From Pedobacter chinensis (GTDB taxonomy: Bacteria > Bacteroidota > Bacteroidia > Sphingobacteriales > Sphingobacteriaceae), in NCBI RefSeq assembly GCF_003339865.1, contig NZ_QPKV01000003.1:1054001-1118000 (forward strand): a stretch of 64,000 nt of DNA, written 5' to 3'. Shown here in pieces: positions 1 through 7,635 of the stretch. Made by a program: the position numbers and the translations under genes. The notes below the pieces were generated by a model. It saw only the letters and a program-made list of their open reading frames with translations. It did no database searches and was not told the DNA's origin. How positions within the stretch are numbered: the first letter of the stretch is position 1; every line of letters begins with the position of its first letter.

Positions 1-490
1 TTAAGTTAAGCTTGTTGAGATTCCCGTCATTGTGAACTGAAGAAAAGGGAAGTGGGTTGGAGTGAAGCAATCTTTCCGATGCTGCAATTGGAGATAAATT
101 GATAGCACAGATTGCTTCGTCGTGCCTCCTCGCAGCGATGACGGTGTTCTGCGGGGCGCAAATTGAAGGTTTAAAATAGAACATTGTTGAAACGCTCGTC
201 ATTGCGAACTGAAGAAAAGGGAAGTGGGTGAAGCAATCTTTCCGATGCTTCAATTGGGATGACATTGATAGAACAGATTGCTTCGTCGTTCCTCCTGGCA
301 ATGACGGTGTTCTGCGGGGCGCAAATTGAAGGTTTAAGATAAAACATTGTCAAAACGCTCGTCATTGCGAACTGAAGAAAAGGGATGTGGGTTGGAGTGA
401 AGCAATCTTTCCGACGCTTCAATTGGGATGACATTGATAGCACAGATTGCTTCGTCGTTCCTCCTCGCAGCAATGACGATATTCTGAGAA
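1..490. repeat. Tandem block of hairpin-rich repeats (attgc/agcaatct family)
   Basis: Three successive copies of a unit of about 165-170 bp start near 26, 197 and 360. Each begins cgtcattgcgaactgaag and ends with a near-complementary agattgcttcgtcgt...caatgacg, so each can fold into a long imperfect hairpin. Copies differ by small indels. Short relatives of the same hairpin occur at 22366-22396 and 26983-27012. Open frames crossing it are not gene-like. The copies look like a REP/MITE-type intergenic repeat; the mobilising enzyme is not in the window. Confidence 0.85.
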
Positions 491-530
491 CCTGGATTTA
501 AACCGTCGCTATTTAGATAAATAGCAAAAC

Positions 531-2849
531 CTACAATTTCTCCACAACCTTCTTTGATGAATCTGGTTTTGGTAAAACAGGTTTGATCCCGAAATTAGCC
601 GTATCTAAAGGTTTTCCTTCAGGTAAATTTTTATCCAGGTTGAGGTTTATTTTTTCGTTTAGCGCACCAACCTTTTTGGTTAGTGAAAGGCTAACTGTAT
701 TTTTAGATGGCGTTGTTGTTTTGTTCGCCAGGGTTGTTTTAGGTGGAAGTGTTTTCAGATTTGCTTTAGGTTTCGCTTTGCCGGATGAACCTACAGCATC
801 CTTTTTACTCTTCGGTCTTTCATTAGGCTTCCATGAAAATCCTTTCAAAACATGATCTTTTGCTATTTTATTCTCCGGATTTAAAGCACCCTCAACACCT
901 TTGATGTAAACGATATCCTCAATATCATTTTCGTTATCCTTGAATATGAATTTAATACGGCTGCTTAGCGTTTGGTTCATTTCCTTATAAACCTTTGTGC
1001 TATCATCCTGAGTATAGTAAATACTTTCAGCGTTTCCATCAACATACATGGTTTTCAGCTTACCATCCTTAAAAAAGCCAGTCATTAACCTGCCTTTAAT
1101 CTGATTAAACCTCAACGAATCTTTTGGAGTATTCACTAAAAAAGCATTTCTAATGGCTTGCAGGTTGTTGAGTTTTTTATTCTTAAACTGAACATAAATG
1201 GTGTCAGCAATCTGTTGTGAACCCTCCGACCAAATAATTGGATTAATAAAACAACGTAAAGTAGAATCTGCACTGGTGTAAAATAAGCTGTCGGTTTTAG
1301 CCTGAATGTTGGTTTTGAAAATTTTAACGCCATGGTAAGCTTTAATAATACGCGCTTGAACGGTATCTGCAGGATTAAATTTTGCAGTATCATTTTTTAA
1401 ACCGGGCTTCAGGTTTACCAATGCTTTAGTTAAGCTGTCTGTTCCTGCGTTTTTCGTGATATTTTTGGAAAGACTATCAATCTTTGTTGTGCTTTTTACC
1501 ACATTTCCTGCTTTTGTCTTCAGCTGATTGGTCAAGCTGTCAGTTTTTAAATTTGGCAATTTTTTAACTATAGAATCGGCCTTGCTTTTTAAAAAATTCT
1601 CAGCACTATCTGGGTTTATTTTTGGCAAGGTTTTACTTAGCGAATCAACGTTTAAACTATCAATGCCTTTATCTGGAAATAAGCTTTGCTTATCTGCAGC
1701 TTCTGGCTCATCTTTTGATTTCTTTTTCGCCCTTTTATCATTTTTTGATTTACTTGCCGTTGGAGCCTTAATATTGATTGGTGCAGATGCAGGAGCATCA
1801 GGAGCTTCCTTTGTTTCCTTAGTTCCACCATCTTCATCATCTTCTCCAACCTCATTATCAGCTTTGATAGATATTTTGGGGATTAGCTTTAATGTTTTTT
1901 GTAAAACCATTTGAGTTTCTAAAGTATCGGCACCCATCCATAAACTATCTGGCTGTTTCTTTCCTTTTACCAATACCGAATCCTCTGTTCCGATACCTAA
2001 ATAAGCATTTCGGGTAACCAATGTTCTTTGATCGGCTTTGTAATAGTAACCCAAATCGCCAAACATTTTCATTTTATCTTTTGTATCAGAGAAAACGATG
2101 TTTTTAACCGCTTTTCCATAACCCACTTTCCCGAAATAATAAAGACTATCTCCTTTTAGCGATCTTGTGCCTTGTGTATAAAGGTTTTTCTTTCCGAAAT
2201 AGGCATCTTCCGTCATGGTATTATAAGCGCCATTTTCGGTGTATAAATTATCGTCTTTACCCTTAATGTTTGTTGGCCCGTAAAAGTAAGTCCATTTGGT
2301 TTGTGTGTTGTAACGGAGCGTATCCGACTTAATGGTAACCTGAGGTGTTACCACAACCACATTGTAACGGAAATAGGCATCATTACTTGTGCTAAAGTAG
2401 TAGCCGTTTTTGCTCGTTAACGTTACTTCCTGATTAACGATTTTACCACCGCTGGTATAGGTGCCGATTTTGCTCAGTGTGTTGTAATCTAAAATATTAG
2501 TGGTTAAAACCGACGTTGGATCTTTCATTTGAACGTTTCCGGTCAAATGGGCATGCTTTTTATTTCCATCATATTCCAGCTGATCGGAATAAATATCGGT
2601 AGTAAGCTGGTTGATATGAACATTTTTAAAAGCCTCAAAATAGTTTCGTTCACTGTAAAAAACAGCACTATCACAAGTAAGTGTTGCATTATCCTGCTGA
2701 AAAACAGGATTACGCAAATAGCTGATTTTATTTTTGTTATCTCCGGTTATTCTGGAAAAAGAAACGACTTTAATCCTCGTTCCCTGTTGTTGGGCGAATA
2801 AAATAACGGGGAAGAATATTAAAAATAAAAAGACAAATAGTTTTTGCAC
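531..2849 (-). CDS. OstA/LptA-like envelope protein
   Basis: A 772-residue exported protein with a GTG start and a clear signal peptide (residues 1-20, ending FAQ). The N-terminal half has the repeated beta-strand pattern of the OstA/LptA family (phrases such as NPVFQQDNATLTCDSAVFY and LTGNVQMKDPTSVL), a family that binds lipopolysaccharide or lipid on its way to the outer membrane. Residues about 335-480 are low-complexity, rich in K, D, S and P, with recurring DSL(S/T)K units, and a further strand-rich block follows before a K/P/T-rich tail. Bacteroidota often have such long OstA-like proteins; a role in LPS export is inferred from the family. It is divergent from tilS with a shared palindrome between them. 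The -7 element TAACTTTG ends 5 nt before the GTG. Confidence 0.8.
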   Translation of the reverse strand: MQKLFVFLFLIFFPVILFAQQQGTRIKVVSFSRITGDNKNKISYLRNPVFQQDNATLTCDSAVFYSERNYFEAFKNVHINQLTTDIYSDQLEYDGNKKHAHLTGNVQMKDPTSVLTTNILDYNTLSKIGTYTSGGKIVNQEVTLTSKNGYYFSTSNDAYFRYNVVVVTPQVTIKSDTLRYNTQTKWTYFYGPTNIKGKDDNLYTENGAYNTMTEDAYFGKKNLYTQGTRSLKGDSLYYFGKVGYGKAVKNIVFSDTKDKMKMFGDLGYYYKADQRTLVTRNAYLGIGTEDSVLVKGKKQPDSLWMGADTLETQMVLQKTLKLIPKISIKADNEVGEDDEDGGTKETKEAPDAPASAPINIKAPTASKSKNDKRAKKKSKDEPEAADKQSLFPDKGIDSLNVDSLSKTLPKINPDSAENFLKSKADSIVKKLPNLKTDSLTNQLKTKAGNVVKSTTKIDSLSKNITKNAGTDSLTKALVNLKPGLKNDTAKFNPADTVQARIIKAYHGVKIFKTNIQAKTDSLFYTSADSTLRCFINPIIWSEGSQQIADTIYVQFKNKKLNNLQAIRNAFLVNTPKDSLRFNQIKGRLMTGFFKDGKLKTMYVDGNAESIYYTQDDSTKVYKEMNQTLSSRIKFIFKDNENDIEDIVYIKGVEGALNPENKIAKDHVLKGFSWKPNERPKSKKDAVGSSGKAKPKANLKTLPPKTTLANKTTTPSKNTVSLSLTKKVGALNEKINLNLDKNLPEGKPLDTANFGIKPVLPKPDSSKKVVEKL

Positions 2850-2853
2850 TTTA

Positions 2854-2861
2854 CAAAGTTA
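2854..2861 (-). promoter_or_regulatory. -7 promoter element of the OstA-like gene
   Basis: On the minus strand the sequence reads TAACTTTG, a full match to the Bacteroidota -7 consensus TAnnTTTG. Its last G is 5 nt before the GTG start, so the transcript should start at or next to the start codon. Confidence 0.6.
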
Positions 2862-2869
2862 GTTTTTTG

Positions 2870-2885
2870 TTCCGAACGTTCGGAA
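2870..2885. promoter_or_regulatory. Perfect 16-bp palindrome, probable operator
   Basis: TTCCGAACGTTCGGAA is a perfect inverted repeat in the 65-bp space between the divergent OstA-like and tilS starts. It covers the -33 zone of both predicted promoters. Palindromes with a GAACGTTC core are common operators for TetR-type repressors; that assignment is inference and no regulator gene lies next to it. Confidence 0.6.
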
Positions 2886-2902
2886 TACCAGTTAAAATTA
2901 AA

Positions 2903-2910
2903 TATTTTTG
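2903..2910 (+). promoter_or_regulatory. -7 promoter element of tilS
   Basis: TATTTTTG matches TAnnTTTG and ends 5 nt before the tilS ATG, predicting a leaderless message. Confidence 0.5.
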
Positions 2911-2914
2911 AAGG

Positions 2915-4243
2915 ATGTTACCTTTGGCACAATTTCAGGATTTTATTGAACAGCATCAGCTGTTTGCTAATGATAACAAGATTCTTTTAGCCGTTAGCGG
3001 AGGAAAAGATTCGGTATTGATGTTGCATTTATTTAAAGCAATAGGCGTTAATATTGGTGTAGCACATTGTAATTTCAATTTACGGGCAGATGAAGCACAG
3101 CGTGATGAGAACTTTGTAAAAATGCTTGCCGCCAGTCTGGACCTTCCTTTTTACATAACGCATTTTGATACAAAAAAATATGCAGCTGAACATAAAATTT
3201 CCACGCAAATGGCTGCGCGTGATTTACGATACAACTGGTTTGAAGAAATAAGAGATAAAGAAGGTTATGATTTTATCGCTTTAGCCCAGCATCAAAATGA
3301 CATGGTTGAAACGGTGCTCATTAATCTTACCCGGGGAACAGGAATTGGTGGTTTACATGGAATTTTGCCTAAACGGGAAAAATTAATCAGGCCGCTTTTG
3401 TTTTTAAACCGCGAACAAATAAATGAACTGATAGAAGAAAATAATTTCGGTTTTGTTGAAGATAGTTCAAACCAAAGCACCAATTATACCCGCAATAAAA
3501 TACGGCTAAAGGTAATTCCCCATCTTCAGGAAATCAATCCGAATTTAGAGAAAACATTTGCCGCGAATATTGCCCGCTTTGCTGATGTGGAGGAGTTTTT
3601 AAACCTGCAAGTTCAGAAACTTCATGATAAAATTATCAATAGAAAAACTGATGGCATTTATATTCCACTATCAGAAATAGCGAAGTTAAAGCCGCAAAAA
3701 TTACTGCTTTTTGAGTTGCTTAAACCTTTTGGGTTCACTGAAAACATTGTTGATGAGATTCTGAATAACTTAAAAGCGATGAGTGGAACTCAATTTTTTA
3801 GTTCAAACCATCAGGCCATTATTAATAGAAATGATTTAGTTATTGTAGAGAAAAACGTAGTTGGAGTTAAAAATCAATTCATACATCCATCAACCACCTG
3901 CATTTTTTTGGGTAAGGATGAAATCAACTTATCTTTTTCAAATGATATTAAATTTGAAACTGACCCGAACAAAGCTTTTGTTAACGCCGATAAATTAATT
4001 TTTCCATTAATATTAAGATATTGGCAAAATGGAGATAAGTTTATTCCTTTGGGAATGCGCCAGCCGAAAAAGGTTAGTGATTTTTTTATCGATGAGAAAG
4101 TTCCCTTGCATTTAAAACACACAACTCCTATCTTAATAAATGGAAATGGCCATATTGTATGGATTGCAGGTATGCGACAGGATAATCGATATAAATTAAC
4201 TACAGCAACAAAAAAAGTTGCTATATTCGAACTCAAAAATTAG
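2915..4243 (+). CDS. tilS: tRNA(Ile)-lysidine synthase
   Basis: A 442-residue cytoplasmic enzyme that attaches lysine to C34 of tRNA(Ile)(CAU), using ATP, so that it reads AUA. The PP-loop motif SGGKDS is at residues 28-33 after a hydrophobic strand, followed by the family pattern HCNFNLR and ALAQHQND. The RNKIR...IPHLQEINP segment near residue 195 and the C-terminal block with WQNGDKFIPLG and KKVSDFFIDEKVP are characteristic of full-length TilS. The length is normal for the family. The next gene starts 3 nt after its stop, so they are probably co-transcribed. Confidence 0.95.
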   Translation: MLPLAQFQDFIEQHQLFANDNKILLAVSGGKDSVLMLHLFKAIGVNIGVAHCNFNLRADEAQRDENFVKMLAASLDLPFYITHFDTKKYAAEHKISTQMAARDLRYNWFEEIRDKEGYDFIALAQHQNDMVETVLINLTRGTGIGGLHGILPKREKLIRPLLFLNREQINELIEENNFGFVEDSSNQSTNYTRNKIRLKVIPHLQEINPNLEKTFAANIARFADVEEFLNLQVQKLHDKIINRKTDGIYIPLSEIAKLKPQKLLLFELLKPFGFTENIVDEILNNLKAMSGTQFFSSNHQAIINRNDLVIVEKNVVGVKNQFIHPSTTCIFLGKDEINLSFSNDIKFETDPNKAFVNADKLIFPLILRYWQNGDKFIPLGMRQPKKVSDFFIDEKVPLHLKHTTPILINGNGHIVWIAGMRQDNRYKLTTATKKVAIFELKN

Positions 4244-4246
4244 TAA

Positions 4247-4735
4247 GTGGAAAGCAGATACGCCTATATCGAAAAACAATACATCGGTCGTGATTATGTT
4301 CGCATTTTCATCAGATTAATTATGGCCGCATTCTGTTTTGCAGCATACGTTTACGAGCGTGACCGGGATAATACCCAAGATTTATTCCTGGTAGTTGGTT
4401 TTGGCATTATTGGTGTTTCAATGCTTTTGCTTTTTCTTATTCAATATAAAATTATTGTTGATAACGGAAGCTTGATTTTGGATGGGCTTTGGACCACGAA
4501 ACGTGTGAAAATTGATTTGAACAGCATTGTTGATGTCCGTAAAGCAACCTACAGCCGTTATTTTTTCAATAATCCTGTTTATAATCTACACACTAAAGGC
4601 ACCATCCGTTTTTATTCTTCAGGAAAAGATGCTGTCGTACTAACCGACCGTGATGGTTTGGAGTATTTTATAGGTACCCAAAGACCAAATGAACTTTTCC
4701 TTGTGATCAAAGAAGAAATGAGAAATCTGAAATAA
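4247..4735 (+). CDS. Small membrane protein, PH-like C-terminus (hypothetical)
   Basis: A 162-residue protein with a GTG start 3 nt after the tilS stop. Two hydrophobic segments (about residues 19-36 and 45-65) are followed by an alternating beta-type domain (ILDGLWTTKRVKIDLNSI ... IRFYSSGKDAVVL) resembling bacterial PH-like domains of small membrane proteins. No specific function is recognised. The tight spacing suggests translational coupling with tilS. Confidence 0.7.
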   Translation: MESRYAYIEKQYIGRDYVRIFIRLIMAAFCFAAYVYERDRDNTQDLFLVVGFGIIGVSMLLLFLIQYKIIVDNGSLILDGLWTTKRVKIDLNSIVDVRKATYSRYFFNNPVYNLHTKGTIRFYSSGKDAVVLTDRDGLEYFIGTQRPNELFLVIKEEMRNLK

Positions 4736-4738
4736 TTT

Positions 4739-4758
4739 TTGGGTAAAAATTTACCCAA
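4739..4758. terminator. Inverted repeat, possible terminator
   Basis: TTGGGTAAA-AA-TTTACCCAA, a perfect 9-bp stem directly after the preceding gene's stop. No strong T-run follows, so it could be a processing hairpin or an operator for the next gene. Confidence 0.4.
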
Positions 4759-4870
4759 TATTCAACATTTCAAAAACTGTAATATTCTTATATCCTCGAT
4801 TTCATGCTTTGACCCATATTTTTTGCCTTGGGCATTTTAATTGAGTTGATGGTTATCAAAATGATCATCA

Positions 4871-5329
4871 ATGAAAAAGTTAATATTCGCTTGTTTAATA
4901 AGTGTTGGATCAATTCCGGCAGTGGCTCAAACCTATCATCCAAAGGTTTCTAAAGATTCTTTAAATATTTTAACCAACCGGGTGGAAGTGTTGAAAATGA
5001 ACATCAAGGTTTTAGAGCTTAAAATAAAAGAAGCAGGAGAAGAAGCCGACGTGGAAAAATTACGCTTAAAGTTGCTTGAAGCAAATGGAAATGCTAAAGT
5101 GTCTTCAGAAAATCATAGCGGAAACATCAATAAATCTGGTTTGATTGTGGATCAAAAAGCTGCAGAAAAGTTAGCGAAGAAAGCAAAAAGTGATACTGAA
5201 GATGCAAAAAAAGCCTTGGAGCGTTACAATAAACAGGTTGCTAAAGTGGAAGATATCCGTACTCAGATACAAGGTGAAGAACGTAAGTTAAGCTACAAAA
5301 AACCTCAGGTGGTTTATGATTATAAATAA
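4871..5329 (+). CDS. Exported coiled-coil protein (hypothetical)
   Basis: A 152-residue protein with a signal peptide (residues 1-19, ending VAQ). The mature part is charged and helical with heptad-like spacing (residues about 30-75 and 95-140, for example KLAKKAKSDTEDAKKALERY), indicating a periplasmic coiled coil. No family is recognised. A hairpin terminator follows 26 nt after the stop. Confidence 0.7.
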   Translation: MKKLIFACLISVGSIPAVAQTYHPKVSKDSLNILTNRVEVLKMNIKVLELKIKEAGEEADVEKLRLKLLEANGNAKVSSENHSGNINKSGLIVDQKAAEKLAKKAKSDTEDAKKALERYNKQVAKVEDIRTQIQGEERKLSYKKPQVVYDYK

Positions 5330-5355
5330 TTAAAGATTGTTCCTGGCTTAATTAT

Positions 5356-5378
5356 CGCTCTGGTAACGGAGCGTTTTT
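5356..5378 (+). terminator. Rho-independent terminator
   Basis: CGCTC...GAGCG stem around the loop TGGTAACG, followed by five T. Confidence 0.65.
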
Positions 5379-5396
5379 CGTTTAGTTCAGAACTTA

Positions 5397-5415
5397 GCCG
5401 CAGATTTGCAGATTT
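5397..5415 (+). repeat. Left inverted repeat of the GxxExxY element
   Basis: GCCGCAGATTTGCAGATT matches, with one mismatch in 18, the reverse complement of AATCTGCTAATCTGCGGC found right after the GxxExxY gene. A solo relative CCGCAGATTCGCAGATT lies at 15878-15894. Confidence 0.65.
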
Positions 5416-5426
5416 AAAATAAATTC

Positions 5427-5830
5427 ATGATTATGAAAAATCTCTACAATGGTTCTGATTATCCCTTTCGAGAAGAATGTTATTTAATCATTGGCATTGC
5501 AATGGAGATATATAGAATTTTAGGTAAAGGTTTTTAGAAATTGTTTATAAGGATGCGCTTGAAAATGAGCTTAATTTAAGAGGCATTAATTACGAAAGAG
5601 AAAAAGAATTCTCAGTAAATTATAAAGGAATAATTCTTAAGCACAAATTTTATGCAGACTTTGTTATCGATAACAAGATAATTCTCGAGATTAAATCGAG
5701 CACTGGGTTTGTTGATGAGTATTACGCTCAGGTATTAAATTATCTCACAATTTCGAAATTACAAATAGGTCTGTTAATCAACTTCAATGAAAAGTCTTTA
5801 CAGTATAAAAGAATTATCCAAAGCAAATAA
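5427..5830 (+). pseudogene. Frameshifted GxxExxY (PDDEXK-like) protein gene
   Basis: Reading from ATG at 5427 gives MIMKNLYNGSDYPFREECY and stops at TAG after ILGKGF, at a run of five T near 5531-5535. Adding one T restores the frame: LEIVYKDALENELNLRG, then YADFVIDNKIILEIKSS and QVLNYLTISKLQIGLLINF to a stop at 5830. This is the GxxExxY family (TIGR04256; Pfam PDDEXK_3), about 125-130 residues, with the nuclease-like D...E-I-K pattern intact. It is either a real 1-nt deletion or an assembly error in the T-run. The function of the family is not established. Near-identical inverted repeats flank the gene. Confidence 0.85.
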
Positions 5831-6145
5831 TTGTTTTAATTCAATAAAAAATAATCTGCTAATCTGCGGCCACCTTCAATGAAAAGCCCCACAGCATAAA
5901 AAATAATCCAAAGCAAATAATTGTTTTAATTCAATAAAAAATAATCTGCGAATCTGCGGCCACCTTCAATGAAAAGCCCCGCAGCATAAAAAATTATCCA
6001 AAGCAAATGATTGTTTTAATTCAATAAAAAATAATCTGCTAATCTGCGGCCACCTTCAATGAAAAGCCCCACAGTATAAAAAATAATCCAAAGCAAATGA
6101 TTGTTTTAATTCAATAAAAATAATCTGCTAATCTGCGGCTACCTT
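5783..6145 (+). repeat. Four tandem copies (about 90 bp) including the GxxExxY 3' end
   Basis: Copies begin at 5783, 5875, 5965 and 6055, each starting ttcaatgaaaag and ending aatctgcggc(c/t)acc. The first copy overlaps the last 48 nt of the GxxExxY frame, so the unit spans the gene's 3' end plus the right inverted repeat. Later copies differ from the first but are nearly identical to each other, so they expanded after the first split. This accounts for most of the gap before bshA. Confidence 0.85.
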
Positions 6146-6207
6146 ATCCAGAAAACATACCTGTTTTTATTGCAATATCCCGACACGTATTATACATTAA
6201 AATCGGC

Positions 6208-6215
6208 TACATTTG
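6208..6215 (+). promoter_or_regulatory. -7 promoter element of bshA
   Basis: TACATTTG matches TAnnTTTG, 23 nt before the bshA ATG. No good -33 TTTG is visible at the usual spacing. Confidence 0.45.
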
Positions 6216-6238
6216 TGTTAACAACAATGCATGTATAA

Positions 6239-7381
6239 ATGAAGATAGGAATTGTGTGCTACCCCACTTTCGGTGGTAGTGGAGTAGTTGCCACAGAGCT
6301 TGGGAAAGCACTCGCAAACGAGGGACATCAAGTTCACTTTATCACATATAGCCAACCAGCAAGGCTTGATTTCTTTTCAGCAAACCTATTTTATCACGAG
6401 GTTTCGGTAAGAGATTATCCACTTTTTGATTATGCACCTTATGAATCGGCCCTGGCAAGTAAACTGGTAGATGTTGTTCGTTTCGAGCAATTGGACGTTT
6501 TACATGTGCATTATGCTATTCCACATGCATCTGCGGCGTTTATGGCGAAACAAATTTTAGCCAGCTATGGTATTCACATCCCGGTTGTTACCACTTTGCA
6601 TGGAACAGACATTACCCTTGTTGGTAAAGATCCAACCTATAAGCCTGTAGTAACTTTTTCTATCAACCAAAGCGACGGTGTAACCACTGTTTCTGAAGAT
6701 TTGAAAGAAGATACTTATAATCATTTCGAAATTACCAAAGAAATTAAGGTAATCCCGAATTTTATCGATTTCAGCCGTTTTAGTTTACAGGCAAAAGATC
6801 ATTTCAAAAAGGCAATTGCACCCAACAATGAGCGCATTTTAATCCATACCAGTAATTTCAGAAAGGTAAAACGTACGGCTGATGTTATTCGGATTTTTGA
6901 AAAAGTGCAAGCAGTAATTCCCTCAAAGCTTTTAATGGTGGGAGATGGCCCTGAACGTGCTTACGATGAACAACTTTGCCGTTCATTAGGTATTTGCGAT
7001 CATGTGCGTTTCCTCGGTAAGCAAGATGCTGTTGAAGAAATTCTTTCTGTTTCTGATTTGTTTTTGATGCCATCTGAATCTGAAAGTTTCGGTTTGGCGG
7101 CTTTAGAAGCAATGGCTTGTAAGGTTCCTGCAATTACAACCAATGCTGGTGGTTTGCCTGAATTGAACATAGATGGATTCTGTGGATATATGAGTGAAGT
7201 TGGCGATGTTGATTCGATGGCTGCTTATGCAATTGAAATTTTAAAAGATGAAGAAATCTTAAACCGTTTCAAAGAAAATGCCTATACCAGAGCACAGGAT
7301 TTTGATCTGAAAAAAATCCTGCCTTCATATATCAATTACTACAAAGAGGTAATCGAGAATTCGTTGCAAGCGAAATACTAA
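6239..7381 (+). CDS. bshA: N-acetyl-alpha-D-glucosaminyl L-malate synthase
   Basis: A 380-residue GT4 glycosyltransferase catalysing the first step of bacillithiol synthesis: transfer of GlcNAc from UDP-GlcNAc to L-malate. The N-terminus MKIGIVCYPTFGGSGVVATE is the family signature. TTLHGTDITLVG and the GT4 EX7E element (ESFGLAALE, about residues 280-290) followed by GGLPE are present. The length is typical. The window also carries ypdA, the proposed bacillithiol-disulfide reductase, about 20 kb away, which supports bacillithiol use. Its product is a cytoplasmic thiol precursor. Confidence 0.93.
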   Translation: MKIGIVCYPTFGGSGVVATELGKALANEGHQVHFITYSQPARLDFFSANLFYHEVSVRDYPLFDYAPYESALASKLVDVVRFEQLDVLHVHYAIPHASAAFMAKQILASYGIHIPVVTTLHGTDITLVGKDPTYKPVVTFSINQSDGVTTVSEDLKEDTYNHFEITKEIKVIPNFIDFSRFSLQAKDHFKKAIAPNNERILIHTSNFRKVKRTADVIRIFEKVQAVIPSKLLMVGDGPERAYDEQLCRSLGICDHVRFLGKQDAVEEILSVSDLFLMPSESESFGLAALEAMACKVPAITTNAGGLPELNIDGFCGYMSEVGDVDSMAAYAIEILKDEEILNRFKENAYTRAQDFDLKKILPSYINYYKEVIENSLQAKY

Positions 7382-7635
7382 AATTTGGTTTTTTGTAGCT
7401 TAAACGCTTATATTTAAAGGTTTGGGCATATAATTGGAAGAAAAAAATCTTCGTTTCTGCAAAGTAGAACGCAATCAAACGTTTGTCTTAAAGCAGTGCT
7501 TTTTCTCAGGAAAGCGGTAAAAATTCGCCGTTTTTTCGAAGAAAATAAAAAAAGTGAAATTTTTTTTCAAAAAAATATGGCCAATGTTAAATCGGGTAAT
7601 GCCCGGTTTGAAATGAACCTAATTAAATAAACACA
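7382..7635. other. Intergenic region before the GH35 gene
   Basis: 254 bp of AT-rich DNA. It holds AAAGCAgTGCTTT near 7493 and a small CGGGtaatgCCCG hairpin near 7594-7606. No good open frame or full promoter match was found. Confidence 0.4.

Noticed and set aside
171-473. 100-residue minus-strand frame
   Set aside because: It lies wholly inside the tandem hairpin block and its protein contains the repeat twice.
5783-6145. CRISPR array
   Set aside because: The unit is about 90 bp and directly abutting; there are no unique spacers and no cas genes. The copies derive from the 3' end of the preceding gene.
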